Positions 26,232 through 34,188 of a stretch of 64,000 nt of DNA are shown here, piece after piece; position 1 is the stretch's first letter, and the number at the start of each line of letters is the position of its first letter. The notes beneath the pieces are model-generated. The model saw nothing but the letters and a program-made list of their open reading frames with translations. It was not told the origin of the DNA and made no database searches. Source of the DNA: Psychrobacillus psychrodurans (GTDB lineage: Bacteria; Bacillota; Bacilli; Bacillales_A; Planococcaceae); contig FOUN01000014.1 of NCBI GenBank assembly GCA_900114885.1, positions 17,973 to 81,972 of the forward strand, written 5' to 3'. The position numbers and the translations under genes were made by a program.

Positions 26232-26801
26232 ATGGAAATTAATAATTTAATTAGAATTAAGACAAGGTCGGATTTAAGAGTTTGGTTTGAGGAAAATTCA
26301 AAAACAGAATTTTTTTGTTGGGTAATAGTAAGTATGAATGAACAATCAGAAGTCATCCAGTATTTAGATGCAGTTGAAGAAGCACTATGTTTTGGATGGA
26401 TTGATGGCATAAAGAAGAAAATATCAGATACTGAACTAGCCCAAAGGCTTTCCCCAAGAAAGCAAAAAAGTAATTGGACACAATTAAATTTAGAAAGGGT
26501 AAGGAGATTAGATAAATTAGGCTGGATGAAAGAAGAAGGACTGAGAATTCTCCCTGATATGAGACTTGAATCTTTTACTATAGATAAAGATATTGAAACT
26601 CGTTTGAAAGAAGATGACCAGTTATATGAGAACTTCATTAATTTTCCTGAACTATACAGGAGGATTAGAATTGATACAATACAAAGCAATAGAAATGAAC
26701 CTGAAGTCTTTAATAAAAGATTGGATAAGTTTATTGAAAATACTAGAGAAAATAAAATGTACGGTCAATGGAATGACAATGGTCGCTTGATCAATTATTG
26801 A
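26232..26801 (+). CDS. YdeI/OmpD-associated family protein
   Basis: A protein of about 189 residues of the YdeI family: near the N terminus R-S-D-L-R-V-W-F-E-E-N, then Y-L-D-A-V-E-E-A-L-C-F-G-W-I-D-G and L-A-Q-R-L-S-P-R-K-Q-K-S-N-W, with a basic C terminus. These are the family hallmarks; the biochemical role is not established. ATG 26232 was chosen over 26220 because AAAGGA abuts the latter. A WYL-domain regulator follows after 21 bases and is probably cotranscribed. Confidence 0.88.
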   Translation: MEINNLIRIKTRSDLRVWFEENSKTEFFCWVIVSMNEQSEVIQYLDAVEEALCFGWIDGIKKKISDTELAQRLSPRKQKSNWTQLNLERVRRLDKLGWMKEEGLRILPDMRLESFTIDKDIETRLKEDDQLYENFINFPELYRRIRIDTIQSNRNEPEVFNKRLDKFIENTRENKMYGQWNDNGRLINY

Positions 26802-26822
26802 GGAAAGGATAGGAAAAGAGAA

Positions 26823-27737
26823 TTGAAGTTAGAGCGTTTGATATCAATTGTATTTAAGCTATTACATAATGAAGTTTTGTCCGCATCTAGTTTAGCTAAT
26901 GAATTTCAAGTATCATCGCGGACAATTTACAGAGACATCGAAGCTATTTGTGCGGCTGGAATACCAGTTGTTTCATACCAAGGTACTAACGGTGGATTCG
27001 GTATAATAGAAGGTTATAAATTTGATAAAAGCTTAATTGGTTCTTATGACGTATTGAATCTTATAACAGTGTTAAGTAGTTTGTTAAGTATTTTTGAAGA
27101 CAAGGAAGTTGAACAAACGATAGATAGATTAAAACTATTAGATACAAATAGCAGCAATAAGACTTTATTGGTTGACTTGGAAAGCAATAGGACAGAACCA
27201 AACTCATTAATAGATCTAAGGAATGCTATAAATGATCAAAGGGTGATCAGGTTTGATTATGTAAGTAATAAAAATGAACTTACATCACGACAATTAGAAC
27301 CTATTCACCTTCACTATAAGTTTCGTAACTGGTATTTATATGGCTATTGCAGAGAACGTCATAATTATAGAGAATTCAGAGTATCGCGTATGATGAGTAT
27401 AACTCTAACAAAAGAAAACTTTCTACAAAATCATGAAATTAAAGATGAATTGTCTTATTCAAATAATAATATAGATGGGTTTGAAGATGTAGTAATCTGG
27501 GTAAATCCTAACTCCTTAGCAGAAGTATTAGACCAATTCCAGAATTCCTCAAAAGTCATTAACGGGGATGGAAGTATGACATTTACATTTTCTGTTTATA
27601 AACCTCTACATGCTGGGTGGCTTAAATCTATTCTTTTAAGCTTTGGAAGTGGAGCTAAAATTATAAAACCTGTGGAACTGCAATCAATTATAATAGATGA
27701 GGCAAAAAAATTAATAAAAGTTTATCAAGATGTATGA
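26823..27737 (+). CDS. YafY-like regulator with HTH and WYL domains
   Basis: A 304-residue protein with an N-terminal DeoR/HTH_11 domain (F-Q-V-S-S-R-T-I-Y-R-D-I-E-A-I as recognition helix), a central WYL domain with the N-W-Y-L-Y-G-Y-C-R-E-R motif near residue 165, and a C-terminal WCX extension. WYL domains are thought to bind nucleic acids or small ligands. TTG 26823 is the start, with AAAGGA upstream. It follows a YdeI gene and precedes a DinB-family gene. Regulation of these neighbours or of a stress response is likely but unproven. Confidence 0.92.
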   Translation: MKLERLISIVFKLLHNEVLSASSLANEFQVSSRTIYRDIEAICAAGIPVVSYQGTNGGFGIIEGYKFDKSLIGSYDVLNLITVLSSLLSIFEDKEVEQTIDRLKLLDTNSSNKTLLVDLESNRTEPNSLIDLRNAINDQRVIRFDYVSNKNELTSRQLEPIHLHYKFRNWYLYGYCRERHNYREFRVSRMMSITLTKENFLQNHEIKDELSYSNNNIDGFEDVVIWVNPNSLAEVLDQFQNSSKVINGDGSMTFTFSVYKPLHAGWLKSILLSFGSGAKIIKPVELQSIIIDEAKKLIKVYQDV

Positions 27738-27810
27738 CAAGCTGCTGTCATATATCTTTTTTTATAATAAACAAGTACCAAGTTTAAAACAAAAAAGGAG
27801 TAGAGGTTAA

Positions 27811-28311
27811 ATGCATCATGCAAACAATATGTATAATTACCATATTTGGGCTAATAAGGTGTTACTAGAAAGAGTAAAAGAATTACCAAGCAATGTCCTA
27901 TATGAAGAGGTTAGCAGTTCCTATCCAAATATTGCTCAAACTTTTAGTCACATCTATGTGGTAGACGTTATGTGGTTACAAGTGCTTAAAGGGTTTGACA
28001 TGAAAGAAGCATTAGAAGCTTCTATAGCTTTATTAGAAAAGACTAATCTATTTTCTGTAGATGAATTTGTAGAGTCATTTGAAGAACTGGCATCTCAGTA
28101 TGAAAAATGGATGAATAGTCAAAAAGATTTGGAACAAAAAATTAATTTGAATAATCCATGGTCAGGTGCTAGAGAAACTGCTTACTCAGAAATTTTGTTT
28201 CATGTTACTAATCATGGTACTTATCACCGAGGTAACATAACAACTATGTTAAGACAACAGGGGTACGCTTCTACAATGAATGACTTGTCTTTATATTGGT
28301 ATCAGAGTTAG
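27811..28311 (+). CDS. DinB-family putative metalloenzyme
   Basis: A 166-residue four-helix-bundle protein with the DinB metal triad: a histidine in T-F-S-H-I near residue 47 and two in H-G-T-Y-H-R-G-N near the C terminus. The family includes damage-inducible and thiol-dependent enzymes; individual roles are mostly unknown. It has an AAAGGAG ribosome site and lies 73 bases after the WYL regulator gene. A terminator follows. It is cytoplasmic. Confidence 0.9.
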   Translation: MHHANNMYNYHIWANKVLLERVKELPSNVLYEEVSSSYPNIAQTFSHIYVVDVMWLQVLKGFDMKEALEASIALLEKTNLFSVDEFVESFEELASQYEKWMNSQKDLEQKINLNNPWSGARETAYSEILFHVTNHGTYHRGNITTMLRQQGYASTMNDLSLYWYQS

Positions 28312-28345
28312 GTCAACTAGCCCTATAGTTTAACAAGCTAAATAC

Positions 28346-28386
28346 AAAAAAGTCGGTTCCTTATCGTACAGGAATACGACTTTTTC
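28346..28386 (+). terminator. Rho-independent terminator
   Basis: AAAAAGTCG-TTCCT pairs with AGGAA-CGACTTTTT after the DinB-family gene. Confidence 0.85.
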
Positions 28387-28500
28387 AGCTTAAACTTCCC
28401 TTAATGTACAAAATTTACGAAATGTTCGGCACTCCAGTTAGATGTCTCATATATATATGGTCATTTAGCAATAAAAGTCCCTCGTTACTTAAAAATATAA

Positions 28501-29031
28501 TCATAATTGATATTCAATCAACCAACAATCCTGATATACTCCTTCGTGTAACTCGTTCTTAGGAAGTATTTTAACTTTTTTAAAACCACATTTCTGATAG
28601 CATTTTATAGCCCTTGCATTTCTTATTTGAGGGTCCATAATTACTCGGTCAGCCTTTTTATGTTCGATTAAAAATTTAACCATTGATGTAACAAGGAATG
28701 TTCCAATCCCTCTATTCCAATACTCTACTTCACCTATAAATTGATCTGTACCATAAATATTTTCGTCAAAATATCCATATTCTTTTTTCGTTTCATCATC
28801 CAAAAGATAGAATTGAATATATCCTATTTCGTTACCATCAAATTCTACAATGCATTTAAATTCATCATCTTCGGAATCATAAAAGACTTTATTAACTTTA
28901 TCTAAATCAAAAGGATTGTCTCTGCCTTCATAAAATTCAAGAACTGACGGGTTCGAAAGCCATCTTGCTAACAGGTAATTATCCTTTTTTTCTAATTTAC
29001 GAACTTTTAAATTCCCATTTTGAAACAACAA
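28501..29031 (-). CDS. AAC(6')-like GNAT acetyltransferase
   Basis: An acetyltransferase of about 176 residues that resembles the AAC(6')-Ie domain of Gram-positive aminoglycoside-modifying enzymes. Points of likeness are W-L-S-N-P-S-V-L-E-F-Y-E-G-R-D, Y-G-T-D-Q-F-I-G-E-x-x-Y-W-N-R-G-I-G-T, D-P-Q-I-R-N-A-R-A-I-K-C-Y-Q-K-C-G-F and a C-terminal N-E-L-H-E-G-x-x-x-D-C-W-L-I-E-Y. The start is probably TTG 29031 behind GGGG; GTG or TTG codons upstream to 29049 are possible. Aminoglycoside acetylation is an inference from similarity. A chromosomal relative with another substrate is equally possible. Confidence 0.85.
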   Translation of the reverse strand: MLFQNGNLKVRKLEKKDNYLLARWLSNPSVLEFYEGRDNPFDLDKVNKVFYDSEDDEFKCIVEFDGNEIGYIQFYLLDDETKKEYGYFDENIYGTDQFIGEVEYWNRGIGTFLVTSMVKFLIEHKKADRVIMDPQIRNARAIKCYQKCGFKKVKILPKNELHEGVYQDCWLIEYQL

Positions 29032-29124
29032 AATAATCCCCACTCTCAATTTAAAAGTCTTTTTAAATTAATTCGTTTTCCTTCAATGAGTTTTATACTA
29101 TCCTGAAAGCTCTAGGGATTGCTC

Positions 29125-29904
29125 TTAGTTATTCACTAATTCTGCTAGATACTCTCCAGCCACAAGCATTCTAGAGCCGTACCAAAACATTTCACCATCG
29201 ACTAATATTATTTCTGTATTTGGGAGAAATGCTTGAAACTCAGCTAAATGCTTTTGTTGAAATGGGAATGGTTCAGAGGCAAGAAAAAGTTTATCCAGAT
29301 TGGCATTTGTAAGCTGTTCATTTGTTACTGTAGGATATCTCGATTCTTCATTTGTAAAAGGATTTTCAAAGCCCATTACTTGTAGTACGTCATTTATGTA
29401 AGTTGTACCACCAACGACCATATAAGGTTTTCGCCAAATAACATATGTAGCTTTACCGTTCTCTCTACTTTTTATAGACTGAAAAGATTTTTGACAGGCT
29501 GTTAGGAGAAGTTTTGCAGTCATTGTAGTTGCTGTAACTTCACCTAATGTAGTAATAAATCTATAAGCATTCTGTATGGATTTTACCTCTAACACAAAAA
29601 CAGGTGCTATTTTTTCAAGTTCCAGTACTATTTCTTCTGTATTTTCCTCTTTTTCAGCAAAAATAAGATCCGGTTGAATCTCTTTGACTTTCTCAAAATT
29701 GATCTCTTTCGTTCCTCCAACAATCTGCACCTGGTCAACTATCCCTTTAGGGAATATACAATATTTCGTCCGGCCAACAATTTCCTTTTCTAACCCTAAT
29801 GAGAAAAGTGTTTCGGTAATAGCAGGGCATATGGAAATAATACGTTTAGGCGACTCAGGGAGAACTACTTTTCTACCAAGGTGATCTGTTAATTCGTATG
29901 TCAT
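29125..29904 (-). CDS. BtuF/TroA-like substrate-binding fold protein without signal peptide
   Basis: A 259-residue protein of the cobalamin/Fe-siderophore helical-backbone binding family: D-H-L-G-R-K-V-V-L-P, P-K-R-I-I-S-I-C-P-A-I-T-E-T-L-F-S-L-G, then I-V-G-R-T-K-Y-C-I-F-P and I-Q-P-D-L-I-F-A-E. The start ATG 29904 follows a GGAGG site, and the mature-domain motif begins at residue 4, so there is no signal peptide or lipobox. It would therefore be cytoplasmic, unlike normal BtuF. No permease or ATPase gene is adjacent. The role may be cobalamin or corrinoid binding inside the cell. Confidence 0.87.
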   Translation of the reverse strand: MTYELTDHLGRKVVLPESPKRIISICPAITETLFSLGLEKEIVGRTKYCIFPKGIVDQVQIVGGTKEINFEKVKEIQPDLIFAEKEENTEEIVLELEKIAPVFVLEVKSIQNAYRFITTLGEVTATTMTAKLLLTACQKSFQSIKSRENGKATYVIWRKPYMVVGGTTYINDVLQVMGFENPFTNEESRYPTVTNEQLTNANLDKLFLASEPFPFQQKHLAEFQAFLPNTEIILVDGEMFWYGSRMLVAGEYLAELVNN

Positions 29905-29998
29905 TGTGTTCCTCCTTTTACTATTCCTCTATGTAATTAGTTCGTTGAAAGTAAAGAGTTCTCCTTTACATTTCAATAAAATAATATATACAAAAAGA

Positions 29999-30034
29999 AA
30001 AACCAAGGCATTCCACTGGAAGTCCTAGGTTTTC
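29999..30034 (-). terminator. Minus-strand terminator
   Basis: On the minus strand AAAACCTAGG pairs with CCTTGGTTTTT, and a pyrimidine-rich stretch follows, immediately after the ion-channel gene. Confidence 0.75.
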
Positions 30035-30046
30035 ATGCTCATTTAC

Positions 30047-30430
30047 TTACTTTTTCTCCCTATACTCATTCAATTTCTTTTGTCCCTCTGTTTTTCTCTC
30101 TTCAAAAGCTTTTGTATTAATCATTGTTTTCCCTAAAGTAAGTAGAGTTATAAACATAACTCCTGTACCTACAACCAGATAGAGCATTGTAAATATTTTA
30201 CCTAAACTGGTAACAGGTGATAAGTTTGTATTTACGCCAGTTGGGATTAAACTCACAACACAAAAGTAAATGGCATCTATGACACCCCACCCTTCTTTTT
30301 TCGTGTAGAAGAGTGTACCAGATAGAATGATTAGAAATAACGTAGTAAAGAGAGACAAGAACATAGGATTTTTAAAAGCTTTAACAAAAGCTTCTAGAAA
30401 TCTTTTTACGGTTAAAATAAAGGACAACAT
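30047..30430 (-). CDS. Two-TM ion-channel-like protein with atypical selectivity filter
   Basis: A 127-residue protein with two membrane helices (about 24-42 and 77-98) and a pore loop between them, as in the Ion_trans_2 (bacterial K+ channel) fold. Where K+ channels have T-V-G-Y-G-D, residues 60-72 read S-L-I-P-T-G-V-N-T-N-L-S-P, so the canonical filter is missing. The G-K-I-F-T-M-L-Y-L after the loop is typical for the inner helix. The short basic C-terminal tail lacks an RCK domain. It may be a channel with altered selectivity or a structural relative. Confidence 0.82.
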   Translation of the reverse strand: MLSFILTVKRFLEAFVKAFKNPMFLSLFTTLFLIILSGTLFYTKKEGWGVIDAIYFCVVSLIPTGVNTNLSPVTSLGKIFTMLYLVVGTGVMFITLLTLGKTMINTKAFEERKTEGQKKLNEYREKK

Positions 30431-30547
30431 ACTGATTTCACCTACATATTAGATTATTATTTAAGTAGTATATCAATAAATGTCCCACTCTACTTATAAT
30501 AAGTGTGAGGATTCCTTATTATATTGTACTAACCGACACAATTTGGA

Positions 30548-31093
30548 TTAATTGTTGTTTGTGAAGCTTTCCCATTCTTCTCGTAATATCCCCATACGAA
30601 TCGAATCGTAGTATTTCCCGTTATAGATACGTACCTTTCGAATACGGGCTTCCATTGTCATACCTAATTTTTCACCAACTCGAATCATACGATGATTACC
30701 TGACCAAGTTGTATAGCCAACGCGAACAAGTGGCAGTGTTGTAAATAGGTGATTCATCCAAAGGCTTAATGCACGGGTCCCTAAACCTTTCCCCCAACTA
30801 CCTGCTTCGTGAAATCCAATGCCCATTTCCAACCATTTAGAAGGCTCATGCTCCCAATAATAAGAAACAATTCCTCTTAACACACCATCTACTTCAATTC
30901 CCCAGAAATTTTCTCGATTAATATATGATTCAGCCTTTTCCATAAAGGTATCATATGGGACAGATGTATATTCATAATATGGGGCATCCCATTTTTTCCA
31001 TTCTGGCTTTTCATCTTTGCACATTAATTCCCATAGTCTAGTTAAATCCTCATTCTTAATAGGTCTGATAACTAATTCATTGTCTTGGTACAA
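30548..31093 (-). CDS. RimJ/RimL-type GNAT N-acetyltransferase
   Basis: An enzyme of about 181 residues: E-L-V-I-R-P-I-K-N-E-D near the start, the W-K-K-W-D-A-P-Y-Y-E-Y motif, G-S-W-G-K-G-L-G-T-R-A-L-S-L-W as CoA loop, and N-H-R-M-I-R-V-G-E-K-L-G-M. The start is set to TTG 31093, because AGAGGA lies six bases upstream; ATG 31111 is the alternative. It is a single gene. The W-D-A-P-Y-Y-E motif recurs in a Bacillus subgroup of unknown substrate. Confidence 0.86.
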   Translation of the reverse strand: MYQDNELVIRPIKNEDLTRLWELMCKDEKPEWKKWDAPYYEYTSVPYDTFMEKAESYINRENFWGIEVDGVLRGIVSYYWEHEPSKWLEMGIGFHEAGSWGKGLGTRALSLWMNHLFTTLPLVRVGYTTWSGNHRMIRVGEKLGMTMEARIRKVRIYNGKYYDSIRMGILREEWESFTNNN

Positions 31094-31307
31094 TATTATT
31101 CCTCTTTTCATCCTAAAGTATTGTATAGGTTTATTGGATTGAAAAGAAAAAGTGTATTAATCTTTACTTCTCAATCACCTGTAGAACATTTTTCATCTTA
31201 ATCACTCCTCTATAGTTATTATATAAAGTATATATAATAGTTCCGAAAATTCATATATTTAACAGGAATAAAAGTAGAAATGGCGAATTAACAATAGAGG
31301 TGAAAAG

Positions 31308-31856
31308 ATGGTTGAAAAGAAAATATACTTAGTCAGACATTGTAAGGCGACAGGGCAAGATCCTATTGCAGAGTTAACGAATGAAGGAAGAGAGGAGGCT
31401 TTAAAGCTTGTTCCTATATTAGAAAAATGTCATATAGATCATATTATTTCTAGTCCATATCAAAGAGCTTTGCAAACAATTAAACCCTTTTCAGAAAGTA
31501 TAGGAATTCCTATTATAATAGATGACAATTTACAAGAACGAGTGTTGAGTGCGGATCCTATGGAGGATTGGTTAGAGCATCTGGAAAGAACCTTTGTAGA
31601 AAGAGATTTAACATTTTCAGGTGGAGAATCAAGTATTCAGGCATTAAAGCGCATACAAAAGGTCATGGACAAGGTTTTCGAAAATGACCAAATGCATCAT
31701 GTAGGCATCATTTCTCATGGGAATATTTTATCCCTGCTCATTAATCACTATGTTCCGACATTCGGATTTGCTGGGTGGCAACAGATGAAAAATCCAGATG
31801 TTTTCGTACTAGAGCAAGATAATGGCATAGTACATATAAACAGGGTTGAACAATAA
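31308..31856 (+). CDS. Histidine phosphatase family protein
   Basis: A 182-residue phosphoglycerate-mutase-like protein with the L-V-R-H-C-K motif near residue 10 (phospho-accepting His; the usual R-H-G is R-H-C here), S-S-P-Y-Q-R-A-L-Q-T near 50, acid in L-Q-E-R near 82 and I-S-H-G-N near 145. All catalytic residues of the branch-1 histidine phosphatases are present. It has a fitting GAGGTG ribosome site. The substrate is unknown and the protein is cytoplasmic. Confidence 0.9.
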   Translation: MVEKKIYLVRHCKATGQDPIAELTNEGREEALKLVPILEKCHIDHIISSPYQRALQTIKPFSESIGIPIIIDDNLQERVLSADPMEDWLEHLERTFVERDLTFSGGESSIQALKRIQKVMDKVFENDQMHHVGIISHGNILSLLINHYVPTFGFAGWQQMKNPDVFVLEQDNGIVHINRVEQ

Positions 31857-31887
31857 AAAATCCTGTGTATACAACAACAGGATTTAA
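31856..31887. terminator. Bidirectional terminator-like hairpin
   Basis: AAATCCTGT pairs with ACAGGATTT between the convergent phosphatase and YiaAB genes. Confidence 0.7.
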
Positions 31888-31894
31888 GGCTTAG

Positions 31895-32188
31895 TTATGA
31901 TAATTCTTTCGTGCTAGGTGGAATTCGGTTACTGCTCATTTGTCGTTCTTGTTCCTGCTCGGCGATAATGTCGTTATCTTCAGCATTGTCTCGTGTAACT
32001 TTTTGTGTAAGGATGGCTCCAACTGCAACCAATATCATAACTGCAATATAATATCCTTTTTCATTTAGCTGTAAGTTATCAGCATTATAGAGACCAATAC
32101 AGAACATGAAAACCCCGGCAATTAACGTAAAATACGCCAATACCGTAAAAGCCATCGTATTACGTCTGCGGTACCTTTTTTGATTCAT
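31895..32188 (-). CDS. YiaA/YiaB-family two-helix membrane protein
   Basis: A 97-residue protein. The basic N terminus (N-Q-K-R-Y-R-R-R-N) is followed by two membrane helices separated by L-Y-N-A-D-N-L-Q-L-N-E-K-G-Y-Y, the hallmark of the YiaAB two-helix domain. A hydrophilic, glutamate-rich tail of about 30 residues lies in the cytoplasm. The function is unknown. It is convergent with the histidine phosphatase gene and shares its terminator. Confidence 0.87.
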   Translation of the reverse strand: MNQKRYRRRNTMAFTVLAYFTLIAGVFMFCIGLYNADNLQLNEKGYYIAVMILVAVGAILTQKVTRDNAEDNDIIAEQEQERQMSSNRIPPSTKELS

Positions 32189-32308
32189 GACAAACTCCCC
32201 TTTAAACTCGTTTTAATAGCTATTGTATGTATTATATTTTAGCAGAAATGAATAATGATGTGAAATATTCTGAAGTATAAGATAATAGTAGAGTGGGAGG
32301 GTGATTAT

Positions 32309-32665
32309 GTGTTTACATTCAAAAAAATGGTTCATGTTCTTATCTTACTGGTTATATTTTTGCTCGTTTCATGTAGTAACCAAACACCCCTTATTATTGA
32401 AGAGGTTGACAGTATTACCGTCCAATGTATGGGTACAGAAGAATTGTTGGAGATAACTGATGAAAAAATGCTGAAGAAAATTATAAAGGAAATAAATAAT
32501 AGTAGAAGAGAAGGTGCAGAGGAAATGAAGTTTCCAGAAGGTCACGATGTCTCACTTATAACGACCTTAGATGAAAAGTACAATATATCATTATATGAGG
32601 GTGGGAAGACGTTATTAGAAGGTTTTTATATTCACTCCAATATTCCGGATTTTTGCGACAAGTAA
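32309..32665 (+). CDS. Small putative lipoprotein, unknown function
   Basis: A 118-residue protein with a lipoprotein signal peptide: basic start, hydrophobic core, and lipobox L-V-S-C with the cysteine near residue 22. The soluble remainder of about 95 residues has no motif that I know. GTG 32309 follows GGGAGGGTG. A GNAT gene starts 14 bases downstream, so the two are likely cotranscribed. Confidence 0.75.
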   Translation: MFTFKKMVHVLILLVIFLLVSCSNQTPLIIEEVDSITVQCMGTEELLEITDEKMLKKIIKEINNSRREGAEEMKFPEGHDVSLITTLDEKYNISLYEGGKTLLEGFYIHSNIPDFCDK

Positions 32666-32678
32666 GGGTGAGGAAATT

Positions 32679-33185
32679 ATGGTTCATAAATGTGATTTAA
32701 CTATTAGAGTTATGAATGAAAACGATTATCCTTATATGACTAAATGGCTAAATGATGATTTGGTCTTAAAATATTATGGTCCAAGGCTAACATTTGAACA
32801 AGTCGTTACTAAATATGGCCCCAGATTTAACAATGAGCATTACGTGACGGCTTGCATATTGGAATATAAAGGTGCACCAATTGGTTATATACAATATTAT
32901 GAAATCCCAAAAGATCAACTAAAGATATACGGATATCCTTTGGAAAAGTCTATCTATGGAATTGACCAATTTATCGGAGAAACTGGACTGTGGGGCAAGG
33001 GGATAGGGACCCAGATGATTAGTACTTTGTTAGAGTACTTAAGTTCAAAGTTCGATGTATCTATGGTGGTTCTGGATGTCAAAGACACTAACCAACGGGC
33101 TATAAATTGTTATGAAAAATGTGGGTTTCAAATTGTTAAGAATTTAAAAGATAATCACCTTTTAATGGAAAGGGTGATATTTTGA
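32679..33185 (+). CDS. AAC(6')-like GNAT acetyltransferase, second copy
   Basis: A 168-residue relative of the enzyme at 28501: M-T-K-W-L-N-D-D-L-V-L-K-Y-Y-G, Y-G-I-D-Q-F-I-G-E-x-x-L-W-G-K-G-I-G-T, and N-Q-R-A-I-N-C-Y-E-K-C-G-F. It ends sooner than AAC(6')-Ie: the H-E-G-x-x-x-D-C segment is reduced to N-H-L-L-M-E-R. ATG 32679 has GTGAGG upstream. The fold and CoA loop are clear; aminoglycoside activity is inferred only from family likeness. Confidence 0.85.
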   Translation: MVHKCDLTIRVMNENDYPYMTKWLNDDLVLKYYGPRLTFEQVVTKYGPRFNNEHYVTACILEYKGAPIGYIQYYEIPKDQLKIYGYPLEKSIYGIDQFIGETGLWGKGIGTQMISTLLEYLSSKFDVSMVVLDVKDTNQRAINCYEKCGFQIVKNLKDNHLLMERVIF

Positions 33186-33208
33186 AAATAGAAGATTTTT
33201 AAATAGTG

Positions 33209-33239
33209 AACTCGTTTTGTTACAGTTATTCAACGAGTT
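33209..33239 (+). terminator. Hairpin after the second AAC(6')-like gene
   Basis: AACTCGTT pairs with AACGAGTT around a 15-base loop. The T-run after it is short. Confidence 0.55.
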
Positions 33240-33322
33240 TGAAGGGTACGAAAAGGAGATGAATCACTGATCGACTCGACACAAAGAGCATTAAATTTTG
33301 TTAAAAGTCACGGGGGATTAGA

Positions 33323-34111
33323 ATGAAATTAAGCATACTCGAGCAGGCAGAAATAAAAACATTAACTTCCAGATTAAATGCCATACAATCAATCCCCGGT
33401 AACCCAATGGGGGTCCATCAATTAGTTAAGGACACAACTCATGCTTTTGCTGTTAAACATATTCCGGGTCCAGCTTTTAATACCGTTCGAGGATTGAATG
33501 AACAGGTACTTTCACATATAGAAGAGATCTTTGGCTTCTATGAGAATCTTTCAATAAATTTTCGAGTCGAGATTGCTCCTACGAACAGTTCAGAAAAGTT
33601 ATTAAGAAAACTAGCTGAACTGGGGTTTTATCAATCTGGCTTTCATGCATCTTTTATAGGAGAAGTAAAAGGCTTTAAGAGTCAGAGTATGCCATCCTCT
33701 CTAGATATTCGACCTCTAGGTAAAAATGATTTTGATTTATTTGCTTCAATTTACGTGGCTGCATTCGGACTACCTGCTTTTATTCAAGAGGGGATTAAAC
33801 AAAACAATGAAATTCTATTTGAAGTTCCAGGTTGGGAATTTTACATTGCTTACAAGCAAGATGTTCCGGTAGGAGTTGCGGTTTTAAATGTGCAAGAAGA
33901 GATTGCGACTTTGGCGGCATCTGCAACTTTACCTGGTTATCGTAATATGGGAGTACATTCTGCATTGCTTAAAAAACGTGTTGAAATTGCGATTGAAAAA
34001 GGAGCAAGGTACATAACTAGTGAGGCTACATATGGAAGTGGAAGTCATCGAAATATGGAAAGAGCAGGACTTAAACTTGCCTATACAAAAGCGATATGGA
34101 CCAAACTTTAA
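33323..34111 (+). CDS. GNAT acetyltransferase with N-terminal extension
   Basis: A 262-residue protein. The C-terminal half (from about 125) is a GNAT domain: L-D-I-R-P-L, A-A-S-A-T-L-P-G-Y-R-N-M-G-V-H-S-A-L-L and S-E-A-T-Y-G-S-G-S-H-R-N-M-E-R-A-G. The first 125 residues form a second, diverged domain that may be a degenerate GNAT half. ATG 33323 has GGGGG upstream. It is the first of three closely spaced genes with the metallopeptidase-like and isochorismatase genes. Confidence 0.83.
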   Translation: MKLSILEQAEIKTLTSRLNAIQSIPGNPMGVHQLVKDTTHAFAVKHIPGPAFNTVRGLNEQVLSHIEEIFGFYENLSINFRVEIAPTNSSEKLLRKLAELGFYQSGFHASFIGEVKGFKSQSMPSSLDIRPLGKNDFDLFASIYVAAFGLPAFIQEGIKQNNEILFEVPGWEFYIAYKQDVPVGVAVLNVQEEIATLAASATLPGYRNMGVHSALLKKRVEIAIEKGARYITSEATYGSGSHRNMERAGLKLAYTKAIWTKL

Positions 34112-34188
34112 GGGGAGACATGTTTTTACGAAGGGAGTTCTATGTTATACAAGTTAAACAAGTTGGATGAGATAAAGGTGGAAGTAAT

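Noticed and set aside
26174..26689. 171-codon open frame antisense to the YdeI gene
   Set aside because: The plus strand carries a recognisable YdeI family gene; the antisense frame has no family features or ribosome site.
33243..33326. Short frame L-I-D-S-T-Q-R-A-L-N-F-V-K-S-H ending in ATGA overlap with the 33323 gene
   Set aside because: AAAAGGAG is present but only CTG could serve as start. The evidence is too thin for a gene, though a leader peptide is not excluded.
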